Positions 46,097 through 52,952 of a stretch of 54,715 nt of DNA are shown one piece after another. The notes under the pieces were generated by a model, which worked only from the letters and a program-made list of their open reading frames with translations, ran no database searches and had not been told where the DNA came from. The stretch is from NCBI GenBank assembly GCA_018715805.1, contig DVKX01000031.1, positions 1 to 54,715 of the forward strand, given 5' to 3'. Each line of letters starts with the position of its first letter. The stretch's first letter is position 1. This DNA comes from Candidatus Faecousia intestinigallinarum (GTDB lineage: Bacteria > Bacillota > Clostridia > Oscillospirales > Oscillospiraceae). The position numbers were made by a program, and so were the translations under genes.

Positions 46097-46792
46097 TTAC
46101 GCACCGTCCACGCCCTCCGCTTCTAGCGCAGCCCGGAGCTTTCCCAAGGCTCTTTTTTCTATCCGGGAGACATAGCTGCGGCTGATGCCCGTAACCAGCG
46201 CCACCTCCCGCTGGCGCTGGGGCGGCACGCCGCCCAGACCATAGCGCAGCATAATGACCTGCCGCTCCTGCTCCGTGAGACAGTGCTCCACCGCCCAGGC
46301 AACCCGGCGGACATTCTCCCGGCCGCTGATTTGCTCCAGCAAATCCTCGTCCTGGCTCACCACGTCCATCAGCGACAGCGCCGCCCCGTCCGTGCCTGTC
46401 TCGATGTAGTCCGACAGGGACACATCCTGGCTGCTCTTCTTCTGACTTCGAAAGTGCATTAGGATCTCATTTTCTACGCATCTGGCGGCGTAGGTTGCCA
46501 GGCGCACCCCCTTATCCGGCTTAAAGGTGGAAATACCCTTGATTAAGCCAATGGTTCCGATGGAAATGAGATCCTCCTGGTCGCCGGTCTGGGCAAAATA
46601 TTTCTTGGTGATGTGGGCAACCAGGCGGAGATTGCGTTCGATAAGGACATTTCTGGCCTCCTCATCCCCCTGGGCGGCAAGGGCGAGATAGTGCTGCTCC
46701 TCCTGGGCGGAGAGCGCCTTGGGGAAGCTGCCTGAGGAAAGCTGCAGGGAATACAGCAAGCTGCTGAGCATCAGCCATACGGTGGCCAACAT
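46097..46792 (-). CDS. sigK: RNA polymerase sporulation sigma factor SigK
   Basis: 231 residues. A hydrophobic N-terminal pro-sequence (MLATVWLMLSSLLYSLQL) precedes the sigma-70 regions: region 2 ERNLRLVAHITKKYF and DLISIGTIGLIKGISTF, and region 4 RQVIMLRYGLGGVPPQRQRE with the HTH SRSYVSRIEKRALGKL. SigK drives late mother-cell genes during spore coat formation. The start ATG 46792 is chosen because a perfect GGAGGTG lies six bases upstream. The gene is continuous, with no skin-type insertion. The pro-sequence implies proteolytic activation. Confidence 0.94.
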   Translation of the reverse strand: MLATVWLMLSSLLYSLQLSSGSFPKALSAQEEQHYLALAAQGDEEARNVLIERNLRLVAHITKKYFAQTGDQEDLISIGTIGLIKGISTFKPDKGVRLATYAARCVENEILMHFRSQKKSSQDVSLSDYIETGTDGAALSLMDVVSQDEDLLEQISGRENVRRVAWAVEHCLTEQERQVIMLRYGLGGVPPQRQREVALVTGISRSYVSRIEKRALGKLRAALEAEGVDGA

Positions 46793-46863
46793 TGCCGTCA
46801 CCTCCATGCCCTACTCTATTCCCCACGGCTCGTCTGCTTTCCGGGTTTTGAGATATAAAAAAG

Positions 46864-46904
46864 GCATACCCGTACAGGTATGTAGGAAATACCTGCACGG
46901 GCAT
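46864..46904 (-). terminator. Terminator after azlD
   Basis: GCCCGTGCAGGTAT pairs with ATACCTGTACGGGT, with wobble pairs, followed leftward by a run of six T. Confidence 0.85.
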
Positions 46905-46907
46905 CTG

Positions 46908-47243
46908 CTAGAGAAACACCATCTGCACCAAAATCATATAGAGCACCGTGCCGACGGTGATGCTTAAAAGCACGTTCCGCCTCCACAGGTGCAGCCCTGC
47001 GGTGACCGCCACGGCGATCCCCTCCGGCAGACCATAGGGGTATGTAAATACCGCCGTATCCTTCAGGCAATACACCACCAGCAGCCCCATCATGGCTGCG
47101 GGAATGGTCGTGCTGAGGTAGGAGACCACTTTGGGCTGCCGCTTCTTCTCCGGGAAGAGCACAAAGGCCAGGAACCGGGTCGCCGCCGTCCCCGCCGTGA
47201 TGCACGCCAGAATAATAAGCGCCTGAATATCCGTCAATCGCAC
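46908..47243 (-). CDS. azlD: Branched-chain amino acid exporter small subunit AzlD
   Basis: 111 residues with about four membrane helices; AACITAGTAATRFLAFVLF at the start fits AzlD. Start is GTG 47243, ten bases inside the end of azlC, with GGAGGAAC upstream, so translation is coupled. AzlC and AzlD together export branched-chain amino acids and analogues. Confidence 0.9.
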   Translation of the reverse strand: MRLTDIQALIILACITAGTAATRFLAFVLFPEKKRQPKVVSYLSTTIPAAMMGLLVVYCLKDTAVFTYPYGLPEGIAVAVTAGLHLWRRNVLLSITVGTVLYMILVQMVFL

Positions 47244-47932
47244 AGCTTGTTCCTCCCTCCCAAAAGCACCGCGAGAATCAGCGCCATGGCGGGGATGACC
47301 ATGTTGTCCCCGCCCAACACCATCAGGGACAGCACTGCCGCCAGGATGCCTGTCAACCCGCAGAACGCATTTTTCCTGGTCTTCATCTGTTCCAGGAACA
47401 GCACCACAAACATGGCGGTGAGGGCAAAATCCAGCCCCTTCGTATTGACGGCCAGGAAATTCCCCAGCACGCCTCCCAGGAAGCTGGCCGCCACCCAGTA
47501 CAGCCAATCCAGCAGGGATACCGCGAGATAAAAATCCCCCGCCGCCATGTCCTCCGGCACCAGCGCCGTGGAATTGATGGCGAACGTCTCATCACACAGG
47601 GCGAAGATCAGGAAGCCCTTGCGCCGCCCTACGCCCCGATACTTGTCCAGCATGGACAGACCATAAAACAGGTGCCGGGCATTGACCATCAGGCTCAGCA
47701 GGAACGCCGGAACCGGCGCAAAAGCGCCGGTAAGAAATGTAACCGCCACAAACTGCATACTGCCGCAGAAAGCCGTAGCGCTGAACAGCAGCGACCACTC
47801 GGGTCCGTAGCCCTTGGAACTCATCAGAATGCCATAGGCAAGCCCCAAAACCGAAAAACCGGTGAGCACCGGGACGGTGGCCGGGAATGCCCGACGAAAT
47901 ACGCTCCCCCAGGAGCGCATTTTTTTGCCCAT
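47234..47932 (-). CDS. azlC: Branched-chain amino acid exporter large subunit AzlC
   Basis: 232 residues. The pattern FRRAFPATVPVLTGFSVLGLAYGI and SMQFVAVTFLTGAF, MVNARHLFYGLS, and ALCDETFAI are conserved AzlC segments; about six membrane helices. ATG 47932 has GAGGGAG upstream; a TTG at 47950 is an alternative. A 30-codon frame precedes it in the same transcript. Confidence 0.92.
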   Translation of the reverse strand: MGKKMRSWGSVFRRAFPATVPVLTGFSVLGLAYGILMSSKGYGPEWSLLFSATAFCGSMQFVAVTFLTGAFAPVPAFLLSLMVNARHLFYGLSMLDKYRGVGRRKGFLIFALCDETFAINSTALVPEDMAAGDFYLAVSLLDWLYWVAASFLGGVLGNFLAVNTKGLDFALTAMFVVLFLEQMKTRKNAFCGLTGILAAVLSLMVLGGDNMVIPAMALILAVLLGGRNKLCD

Positions 47933-47946
47933 AAATCTCCCTCTTT

Positions 47947-48039
47947 TCAACGGGTTTCCCCCAAATCTTCCGATCTTTCAAAAGTCTCCTGACTATCCGC
48001 CAGAGCGGAAAGCAGTTCTTTTGCCCGAAAAAAATCCAT
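47947..48039 (-). CDS. 30-residue leader ORF upstream of azlC
   Basis: ATG 48039 follows a strong GGAGGGGG by nine bases and opens a 30-codon frame (MDFFRAKELLSALADSQETF, then a charged tail) that ends 14 bases before azlC. It lies between the promoter at 48066 and azlC. Helical and charged, with three Leu but no runs of branched-chain codons, so a classical leucine attenuator is not supported. I do not recognise it. Confidence 0.5.
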   Translation of the reverse strand: MDFFRAKELLSALADSQETFERSEDLGETR

Positions 48040-48065
48040 ATAGAATTCCCCCTCCCTTTTCGTAC

Positions 48066-48094
48066 AGTATAGTCGAACTGCCGGGGAAAATCAA
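48066..48094 (-). promoter_or_regulatory. Promoter of the azlCD transcript
   Basis: On the lower strand TTGATT (48089-48094), 17 bases, TATACT (48066-48071). Confidence 0.7.
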
Positions 48095-48136
48095 GCAATC
48101 GCTGTAAATCCAGGAAATTTCCGCCAAAAAGCAAAG

Positions 48137-48159
48137 AGCGGGGGAAATTTTCCCCCGCT
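48137..48159 (-). terminator. Terminator after the SLH protein gene
   Basis: AGCGGGGG and CCCCCGCT around AAATTTT, six bases past the stop codon, with a leftward CTTTGCTTTTT run. Confidence 0.8.
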
Positions 48160-48165
48160 TGGTGG

Positions 48166-49365
48166 TCATTGCTCTGCGCCTGCCAGGCGGAATACCGCCA
48201 TACCCGGCGCATCGTTGGAAAGCAGATTGGCCTGATAGAGCACCTGTGCCGCGTCTCCCCGGGTCAGCGGGGCTTCCGCCGTCAGGGCGATTCCGCTGCC
48301 CTGCATCGCCTCCATGGCGCTCTGCGCCCAGGCAGGCACTTCCTCCTCCAGCTCCGCAGCAGTGGTCAGATCCAGGGCATTCTGGAGCATCACCGCAGCC
48401 TCCGCCCCGGTGACTGCCTCATCCATCGCGTCCATGGATTCCTGCGGCAGCCCGGCGGTCAGCCCGGCGCGAAGCGCCGCCGTCAAATAGGGCTGGAACC
48501 ATTCCGGCGCTCCCTGGGAGGCCGCCGTCTCCGTTTCCTCCACAGGAATATTCAGGCTTTTGATGAGCATGGTCAGGAATTCCCCGCGGTTCACCGTCTT
48601 CTCCGGGTAGAAGCAGTCGGCATCCCCTACCTTTTCCCCAATGAACAGGCCGGTGTTGCGCATCCATTCGGCGGCGAACCGGCAGTCATGTCCCAGGGTA
48701 TCCTGATACTGCTGGGCGTCCGTGGGCTTCAGAATCTGGATCGTCACGGTGGCCTCCCGGGATACGTTTCCGGCGGGGTCTGTGGCGGTGAAGGTAAAGG
48801 AATCCACGCCTACCTTGTTTTTCTTAGGGGTATAGGTGAAGCTGCCGTCCTCCGCGATGGTTACTTCGCCCCGCTTGGGCTGACGAATGACGGAGTAGGT
48901 CATGGTCTGTCCTTCCGGATCTGTGACTTTCAGCTTGGCGGTATTGGGCAGATTTTTGTAAGTCTCCAGCGCCATATCCTCCGCCACAGGCGCCTTGTCC
49001 TCTTTGCCCCGGATGGAGATGGTCATAGTGGCGTTTTGCGCCACATAATCCTCATAAATAGGCAGATAGGTGACGCTGGCAGTTTGGTCTGTCTCTGTGC
49101 GCAGAGGCGCGAAGGTCATCTGCGCGATCTGCTCCTGGGTCAGAATGTCCCCGGGGCGCAGCACCCGGCTGCCCAGCAGCACCGTGCCGGAGGCCGCGTC
49201 AGGAAGCTGTAGGATGCAGATGCCCTCCAGCGCCTCCTCCTGGGAAAAATCCTGCGCGCTGAAGCAGTAGACGCTGTCGCTGTCCACTTCCGCACCCAAC
49301 GCGGGAATGACGACGCCCGCCAGGCAGAGAGCCGCCGTCAGCAGACAAAGAAATTTTCGAAACAT
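48166..49365 (-). CDS. Secreted protein with cadherin/Ig-like domain and C-terminal SLH repeats
   Basis: 399 residues with a signal peptide (FLCLLTAALCLAGVVIPALG). An N-terminal region contains a short tail-to-head repeat-like beta region; residues about 155-240 form a bacterial Ig/cadherin-like domain (DPEGQTMTYSV, GSFTYTPKKNKVGVDSFTF); the last 150 hold three weak S-layer-homology repeats (AAEWMRNTGLFIG with TVNRGEFLTML; AVTGAEAAVML; PLTRGDAAQVL). SLH domains bind pyruvylated wall polymers. ATG 49365 follows CAGGAGG. Function unknown; a cell-surface structural or adhesive protein is likely. Confidence 0.82.
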   Translation of the reverse strand: MFRKFLCLLTAALCLAGVVIPALGAEVDSDSVYCFSAQDFSQEEALEGICILQLPDAASGTVLLGSRVLRPGDILTQEQIAQMTFAPLRTETDQTASVTYLPIYEDYVAQNATMTISIRGKEDKAPVAEDMALETYKNLPNTAKLKVTDPEGQTMTYSVIRQPKRGEVTIAEDGSFTYTPKKNKVGVDSFTFTATDPAGNVSREATVTIQILKPTDAQQYQDTLGHDCRFAAEWMRNTGLFIGEKVGDADCFYPEKTVNRGEFLTMLIKSLNIPVEETETAASQGAPEWFQPYLTAALRAGLTAGLPQESMDAMDEAVTGAEAAVMLQNALDLTTAAELEEEVPAWAQSAMEAMQGSGIALTAEAPLTRGDAAQVLYQANLLSNDAPGMAVFRLAGAEQ

Positions 49366-49479
49366 GGCAAAAACCTCCTGAAATTTGTTTCGGAGGTAGT
49401 GTTTGCAAGAAAGAGAAAAATATGCGTGCAGGAGAAAAATTTTCCAGGTATCCCGCTGAAACTCCTGCGGCAAAACATA

Positions 49480-49506
49480 CCCGCGGCGGAAAATATCCGC
49501 CGCGGG
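49480..49506 (-). terminator. Terminator after the purine permease gene
   Basis: CCCGCGGCGGA and its perfect complement around AAATA, with a leftward TATGTTTTG tail. Confidence 0.8.
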
Positions 49507-49518
49507 CATTCATAAACT

Positions 49519-50829
49519 TTATGCTTCTTCCTTGTCCTGGGGCAAAATCAAGTTCATCACCGTGGCAATGACAAAGGTCATGATGATGCCGTTCTGGGCG
49601 AAGATCTGCCCCACCCATGCGGGCAGCTGATCCAGCGCCTGGGGCACCATGCCCAGTCCCACGCCCAGACCCAGCGCCAGGGCCACGATCATGCCGTTGC
49701 GGCCGCCCAGCTTCTCCCGCTGGAGGGACTGCATACCGCTGACCAGAATCATGGCGAACATGATGACCGCCGCGCCGCCCAGCACCGACTGGGGCATGAC
49801 GGAGAGAATGGCGGACAGCTTGGGAATAAACCCGCAGCCCAGCAGGAACACCGCGCCGGTCATGATGCAGAAGCGGTTTACCACCTTGGTCACCGCCACC
49901 AGCCCCACATTCTGGCTGAAGGAGGTATTGGGAAGGACGCCGAACAGGGCGGCTACCAGACTGCCCAGGCCATCGGCGATCACGCCGCCGGAAAGCTCCT
50001 GGTTGGTTGGCTCCCGATCCAAGCCGCCGTTGGTGATGCCGGAAATGTCACCCACCGTCTCCACCGCAGTGGCCACGAACATGATACCCATGGCCACAAT
50101 GGCCTCCCAATGGAACTCAAAGGAAATGCCCAGCAGGAAATAGGGCTTGGGGATGCTGAACCAGGGAGCGTCTATGACCTCCTGGAAATTCACCATACCC
50201 AGGCAAATGGCCACGATATAGCCCACCACAATGCCGATGAGGATGGAGGATACGCTGAGAAAGCCCTTTGTAAACTGCTTCAGCAGCACGATCACCACCA
50301 CCACGATGGTGCCTACCAGCAGATGCTGCCATGCGCCGTAGTCCGCCGCGCCGGAACCGCCGGCAAAATAGTTGATGCCCACAGGCAGCAGGGACAAGCC
50401 GATGGACATGATCACCAGGCTGGTGACCACCGGCGGGAACAGCTTCTTCAGGGGCTTGATGAAGAAGCCCAGGACGACCTCTAAAATAGAGCCCAGCAGC
50501 GACGCGCCCAGGATGGAACCATAGCCGAAGGTGCTGCCGATGGACTTGCAGGTGCCAAGAAAGCCGGAACTGGTGCCCATCACCACCGGCAGGCGGCAGC
50601 CCACCTTCCAGATGGGGTAGAGCTGCACCAGTGTGACCGCGCCTGCTACAAACATGGCGTTTTGGATCAAGGCGGTTTTCAGGCGCATATCCATGTTCAG
50701 CAGACCGCAAATGATGATCAGCGGCGAGACGTTCCCCAGAAACATGGCCAGAATGTGCTGGATACCCAGAGGGATCGCCTTTCGCAGAGGCACTCTCCCA
50801 TCCAGCTTGTAAATGTTTTCTTCCGACAT
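49519..50829 (-). CDS. NCS2-family purine (xanthine/uric acid) permease
   Basis: 436 residues and about 12-14 membrane helices. LGIQHILAMFLGNVSPLIII, TSSGFLG and the NCS2 substrate-site region FVATAVETVGDISG and PNTSFSQNVGLVAVTKV mark the xanthine/urate branch. ATG 50829 follows AAGGAG. The purine riboswitch upstream fits import of purines under low-guanine conditions. Confidence 0.93.
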   Translation of the reverse strand: MSEENIYKLDGRVPLRKAIPLGIQHILAMFLGNVSPLIIICGLLNMDMRLKTALIQNAMFVAGAVTLVQLYPIWKVGCRLPVVMGTSSGFLGTCKSIGSTFGYGSILGASLLGSILEVVLGFFIKPLKKLFPPVVTSLVIMSIGLSLLPVGINYFAGGSGAADYGAWQHLLVGTIVVVVIVLLKQFTKGFLSVSSILIGIVVGYIVAICLGMVNFQEVIDAPWFSIPKPYFLLGISFEFHWEAIVAMGIMFVATAVETVGDISGITNGGLDREPTNQELSGGVIADGLGSLVAALFGVLPNTSFSQNVGLVAVTKVVNRFCIMTGAVFLLGCGFIPKLSAILSVMPQSVLGGAAVIMFAMILVSGMQSLQREKLGGRNGMIVALALGLGVGLGMVPQALDQLPAWVGQIFAQNGIIMTFVIATVMNLILPQDKEEA

Positions 50830-50883
50830 AAGAAACTCCTTACTTCCTGCGTCATTCAGCGCAGACGGCAAGGAACGCGAAAG

Positions 50884-50905
50884 CCCCCCGGCCATGGCAA
50901 GGGGG
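50884..50905 (-). terminator. Expression-platform hairpin of the purine riboswitch
   Basis: CCCCC pairs with GGGGG around an 11-base centre; leftward it is followed by CTTTCGCG, a short U-run. Probably the switchable terminator. Confidence 0.45.
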
Positions 50906-50911
50906 TATTTT

Positions 50912-50979
50912 CCGCGTAGTCCGCCGGATATGGCCGGCAGGTAGAGACTTACAGCCCATTTTGCTGAAATTATACGCAT
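50912..50979 (-). promoter_or_regulatory. Purine riboswitch (guanine/xanthine class)
   Basis: On the lower strand P1 GCGTA/TACGC, J1/2 TAATT, a P2 stem of four pairs with loop AAAATGG, J2/3 AAGTCTCTACC, a 7-bp P3 with loop CCATAT, then GGACTA. The loop pair ATGG/CC and the C before TA (position 74 in the usual numbering, selecting guanine-type ligands) are as in guanine riboswitches. J2/3 has C where U48 is usual, and L3 is one base short. It is placed directly before the permease gene. Confidence 0.85.
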
Positions 50980-51101
50980 GATTTACCCGGCAATCCTACC
51001 ACATTTCCCCTTGTTTTGCCAGTCCCTTTTGGAAAATCCACATTTTTGACAAAAGTCCCGCCGTTTCGCCGCCCATACTGGCCAAACTGCCGGAAATGCA
51101 G

Positions 51102-51128
51102 AAAAGACGGGGAAAATCCCCGTCTTTT
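51102..51128 (-). terminator. Terminator of the yabPQ-divIC-yabR operon
   Basis: AAAAGACGGGG and its complement around a 5-base loop, 15 bases past the yabR stop, with T-runs on both strands. Confidence 0.88.
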
Positions 51129-51143
51129 TGGACTTCTATCGGT

Positions 51144-51599
51144 TTACCGGCGGCGGCTGCGGGTACGGTGATCGCTATACTGGCGAATGGTGGAGATCTT
51201 GCTGTCCGATTCGGACATAAACTGCTTCAACCGTTCCTCAAACAGCTGATCCGCCGTCTTGGGCGCTGGGGGCGGCGTAGGCGTCCGTTGGGGGCGCTTC
51301 TGTGCCTGCGCCGGATTCTCCCGCCGGCCGGCGTTTCCGCTGCGGCCGCCGCTCTCCCGGGCGGGCTTCGGCTCCAGACGCTTGATGGACAGGTTGATCT
51401 TTCCATTTTCCGTTCCAATGACCACGACCTTTACATCCTGCCCCTCCGTCAAATGCTGGCGGATGTCGCTGACATAAGTGTTCGCCACCTCTGAGATATG
51501 TACCATGCCGGTACGGTTCTCCGGCAGGCTGACAAACGCGCCGAAATTGGTGATGGATTTGACCTTCCCCTCCAGGATCTCTCCAACAGTTATCTCCAT
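51144..51599 (-). CDS. yabR: S1 RNA-binding domain protein (YabR-like)
   Basis: 151 residues: one S1 domain (about 1-75; GEILEGKVKSITNFGAFVSL, GMVHISEVA, GQDVKVVVIG) followed by a low-complexity Arg/Pro/Gly tail and a short C-terminal helix. Family members bind RNA, perhaps at the ribosome. It lies downstream of divIC as in Bacillus. The start overlaps the end of the long yabQ frame by ten bases. Confidence 0.92.
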   Translation of the reverse strand: MEITVGEILEGKVKSITNFGAFVSLPENRTGMVHISEVANTYVSDIRQHLTEGQDVKVVVIGTENGKINLSIKRLEPKPARESGGRSGNAGRRENPAQAQKRPQRTPTPPPAPKTADQLFEERLKQFMSESDSKISTIRQYSDHRTRSRRR

Positions 51600-52381
51600 A
51601 GTTTCCTCTGTTTCCTCCGTTTTTGGATTACTTCGTGTGATAGATGATGGTGTCCGGCAGATAAAGCCCCAGCTCCTCCTGGGCGATGCGCTGGATGGCT
51701 TCCACGCTTCCCAGCTGCTCCAGATAGTCCTGCAGCTTCTGGTTCTGTTCCTGCAATTCCAGAGCCTGTTCCCGCAGAGCCGCCGTCTCCTGCCGGGTGG
51801 TCTGGATCAGGATGCCCAAGGCTACCATGGATAGAATACACAACACCAGCATACCCAGCAGCGCGATCCGAAGCATCGGATGACTCCTTTGCAGAATCAG
51901 CCGGACGTTCCCTTTTTCCAGGCTTTTTCCCGCCATGGCCGCCGCCTCCTGTTTCCCGCCGCTTTTCGCGGCGTTTGCTGTTTCTTATTGTACCCCATTT
52001 TTTCCCACTTGCAAAGCCTTTTTTGCAGATTTTGCAGAATTTTTCAAAAACTTTTTTTACCGGCGTCGAAAGCGCCCGGAAAATCCCATGGCTTATCCGC
52101 CAAAATCCCGCGAAAACCGGCTGTACCAGCCATCCCAGGCACCCCTCAAATATCCACGCGCCCAAAAACAGCGCCGCCGTATACCCCAGGCGCACATCGC
52201 CCCGGCAGACGGCAAAATGGAGATATATCCATATCCACAGCGCCGCCCCCAGAAAGAGGATGTCCGCCGCTGCGGCGGCTTTCCGGCGCAGCGGACGCAA
52301 AAAACCATACCAGGCGCCCAGTCCCATGCCCAGCAGCAGCCCGCTGGCGAACCGAGCCGCCGCCACCGCGGGAGCGCTCAT
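51590..52381 (-). CDS. yabQ: Spore cortex protein YabQ, frame extended through divIC
   Basis: The first ~125 residues (SGLLLGMGLGAWYGFLRPLR, three membrane segments, then a basic FEKFCKICKKGF tail) are YabQ-like and are needed for the spore cortex in Bacillus. After KKWGTIRNSKRREKRRE, where I would expect a stop, the frame stays open for another 135 codons. That extra part lies in a different frame over the whole divIC gene and is low-complexity Gly/Ala/His/Ser. Either the true stop has been lost and the protein is 263 residues, or the annotated end is wrong through a sequence error. It overlaps yabP by four bases. Confidence 0.7.
   Translation of the reverse strand: MSAPAVAAARFASGLLLGMGLGAWYGFLRPLRRKAAAAADILFLGAALWIWIYLHFAVCRGDVRLGYTAALFLGAWIFEGCLGWLVQPVFAGFWRISHGIFRALSTPVKKVFEKFCKICKKGFASGKKWGTIRNSKRREKRRETGGGGHGGKKPGKRERPADSAKESSDASDRAAGYAGVVYSIHGSLGHPDPDHPAGDGGSAGTGSGIAGTEPEAAGLSGAAGKRGSHPAHRPGGAGALSAGHHHLSHEVIQKRRKQRKLWR
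51628..51936 (-). CDS. divIC: Septum formation initiator (DivIC/FtsB family)
   Basis: 102 residues: basic N-terminus, one membrane helix (about 24-43, IALLGMLVLCILSMVALGIL) and a coiled coil (ETAALREQALELQEQNQKLQ). DivIC acts with FtsL and DivIB in the divisome. ATG 51936 has an AGGAGG upstream. Gene order yabP-yabQ-divIC-yabR matches Bacillus. It is wholly overlapped by the extended yabQ frame. Confidence 0.92.
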   Translation of the reverse strand: MAGKSLEKGNVRLILQRSHPMLRIALLGMLVLCILSMVALGILIQTTRQETAALREQALELQEQNQKLQDYLEQLGSVEAIQRIAQEELGLYLPDTIIYHTK

Positions 52382-52650
52382 CCAAAGAGGCGGCGCAGGA
52401 AGCTCCCGGCGGGTCTTGGCTCTTCATAGCTGAACGCCGTGACCTTGCCCTCCACCGCCACCTGCCCCCCGTCCAGAGAGAGCTGCTTGAGCTGCAGCCC
52501 CTCCCCCTGGATCACCAGCGTCCCCAGGCTGGTGTGGAGGATCACCGCCGTCTCGTCAAAACTCAGCACCTCCGTCACCCCGGTCATGGTCAGGCTGCTC
52601 CGTTCGGTCAATGTCAGCTTATGGGGAAGCCGCGGCTTCTCATCCCCCAT
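52378..52650 (-). CDS. yabP: Sporulation protein YabP
   Basis: 90 residues, all beta-rich: LPHKLTLTERSSLTMTGVTE, LGTLVIQGEGLQLKQLSLD and VEGKVTAFSY are YabP signatures. YabP is needed, with YabQ, for spore cortex formation. ATG 52650 is preferred because GGAGG lies seven bases upstream; the ATG at 52656 is too close to it. First gene of the operon, overlapping yabQ by four bases (ATGA). Confidence 0.92.
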   Translation of the reverse strand: MGDEKPRLPHKLTLTERSSLTMTGVTEVLSFDETAVILHTSLGTLVIQGEGLQLKQLSLDGGQVAVEGKVTAFSYEEPRPAGSFLRRLFG

Positions 52651-52877
52651 GTCCATCCCTCCTTTGCTTGCTCCAGCCTATGCAGCAGCCTTGGGGGATA
52701 TGCAAAGGAGCGCCTGCGGGGTGCGGTTGTTTGCGGTATCGTGGAGTATCACGGAAAACGGTAAAGTCGATTAGTCGTTGTTTCGATGTGGGGTATGTCC
52801 CGCACTGTGAAAACAGCCGAATCAGCCGTTATTTATAAAAAGTTCCACCTTAACCAGATGAATTCCACGCAAAATCT
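52651..52877. other. Intergenic region between yabP and the GH5 gene
   Basis: About 230 bases. No gene and no clear sigma-E/sigma-K promoter found for yabP. A switch from G+C-rich to A+T-rich sequence occurs near 52760. Confidence 0.4.
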
Positions 52878-52906
52878 TGAAAAACTTGAACCAAAAGTGT
52901 AAAATA
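52878..52906 (+). promoter_or_regulatory. Promoter of the GH5 gene
   Basis: TTGAAA, 17 bases, TAAAAT, about 47 bases before the start codon. Confidence 0.7.
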
Positions 52907-52952
52907 CATTTGTATGGGCACACACTTTTAGGAGTTGACAGGAGGTACCATC

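Noticed and set aside
47947-48039. Classical leucine/isoleucine attenuator peptide for azlCD
   Set aside because: The 30-codon frame has no run of branched-chain codons and no terminator/antiterminator pair follows it.
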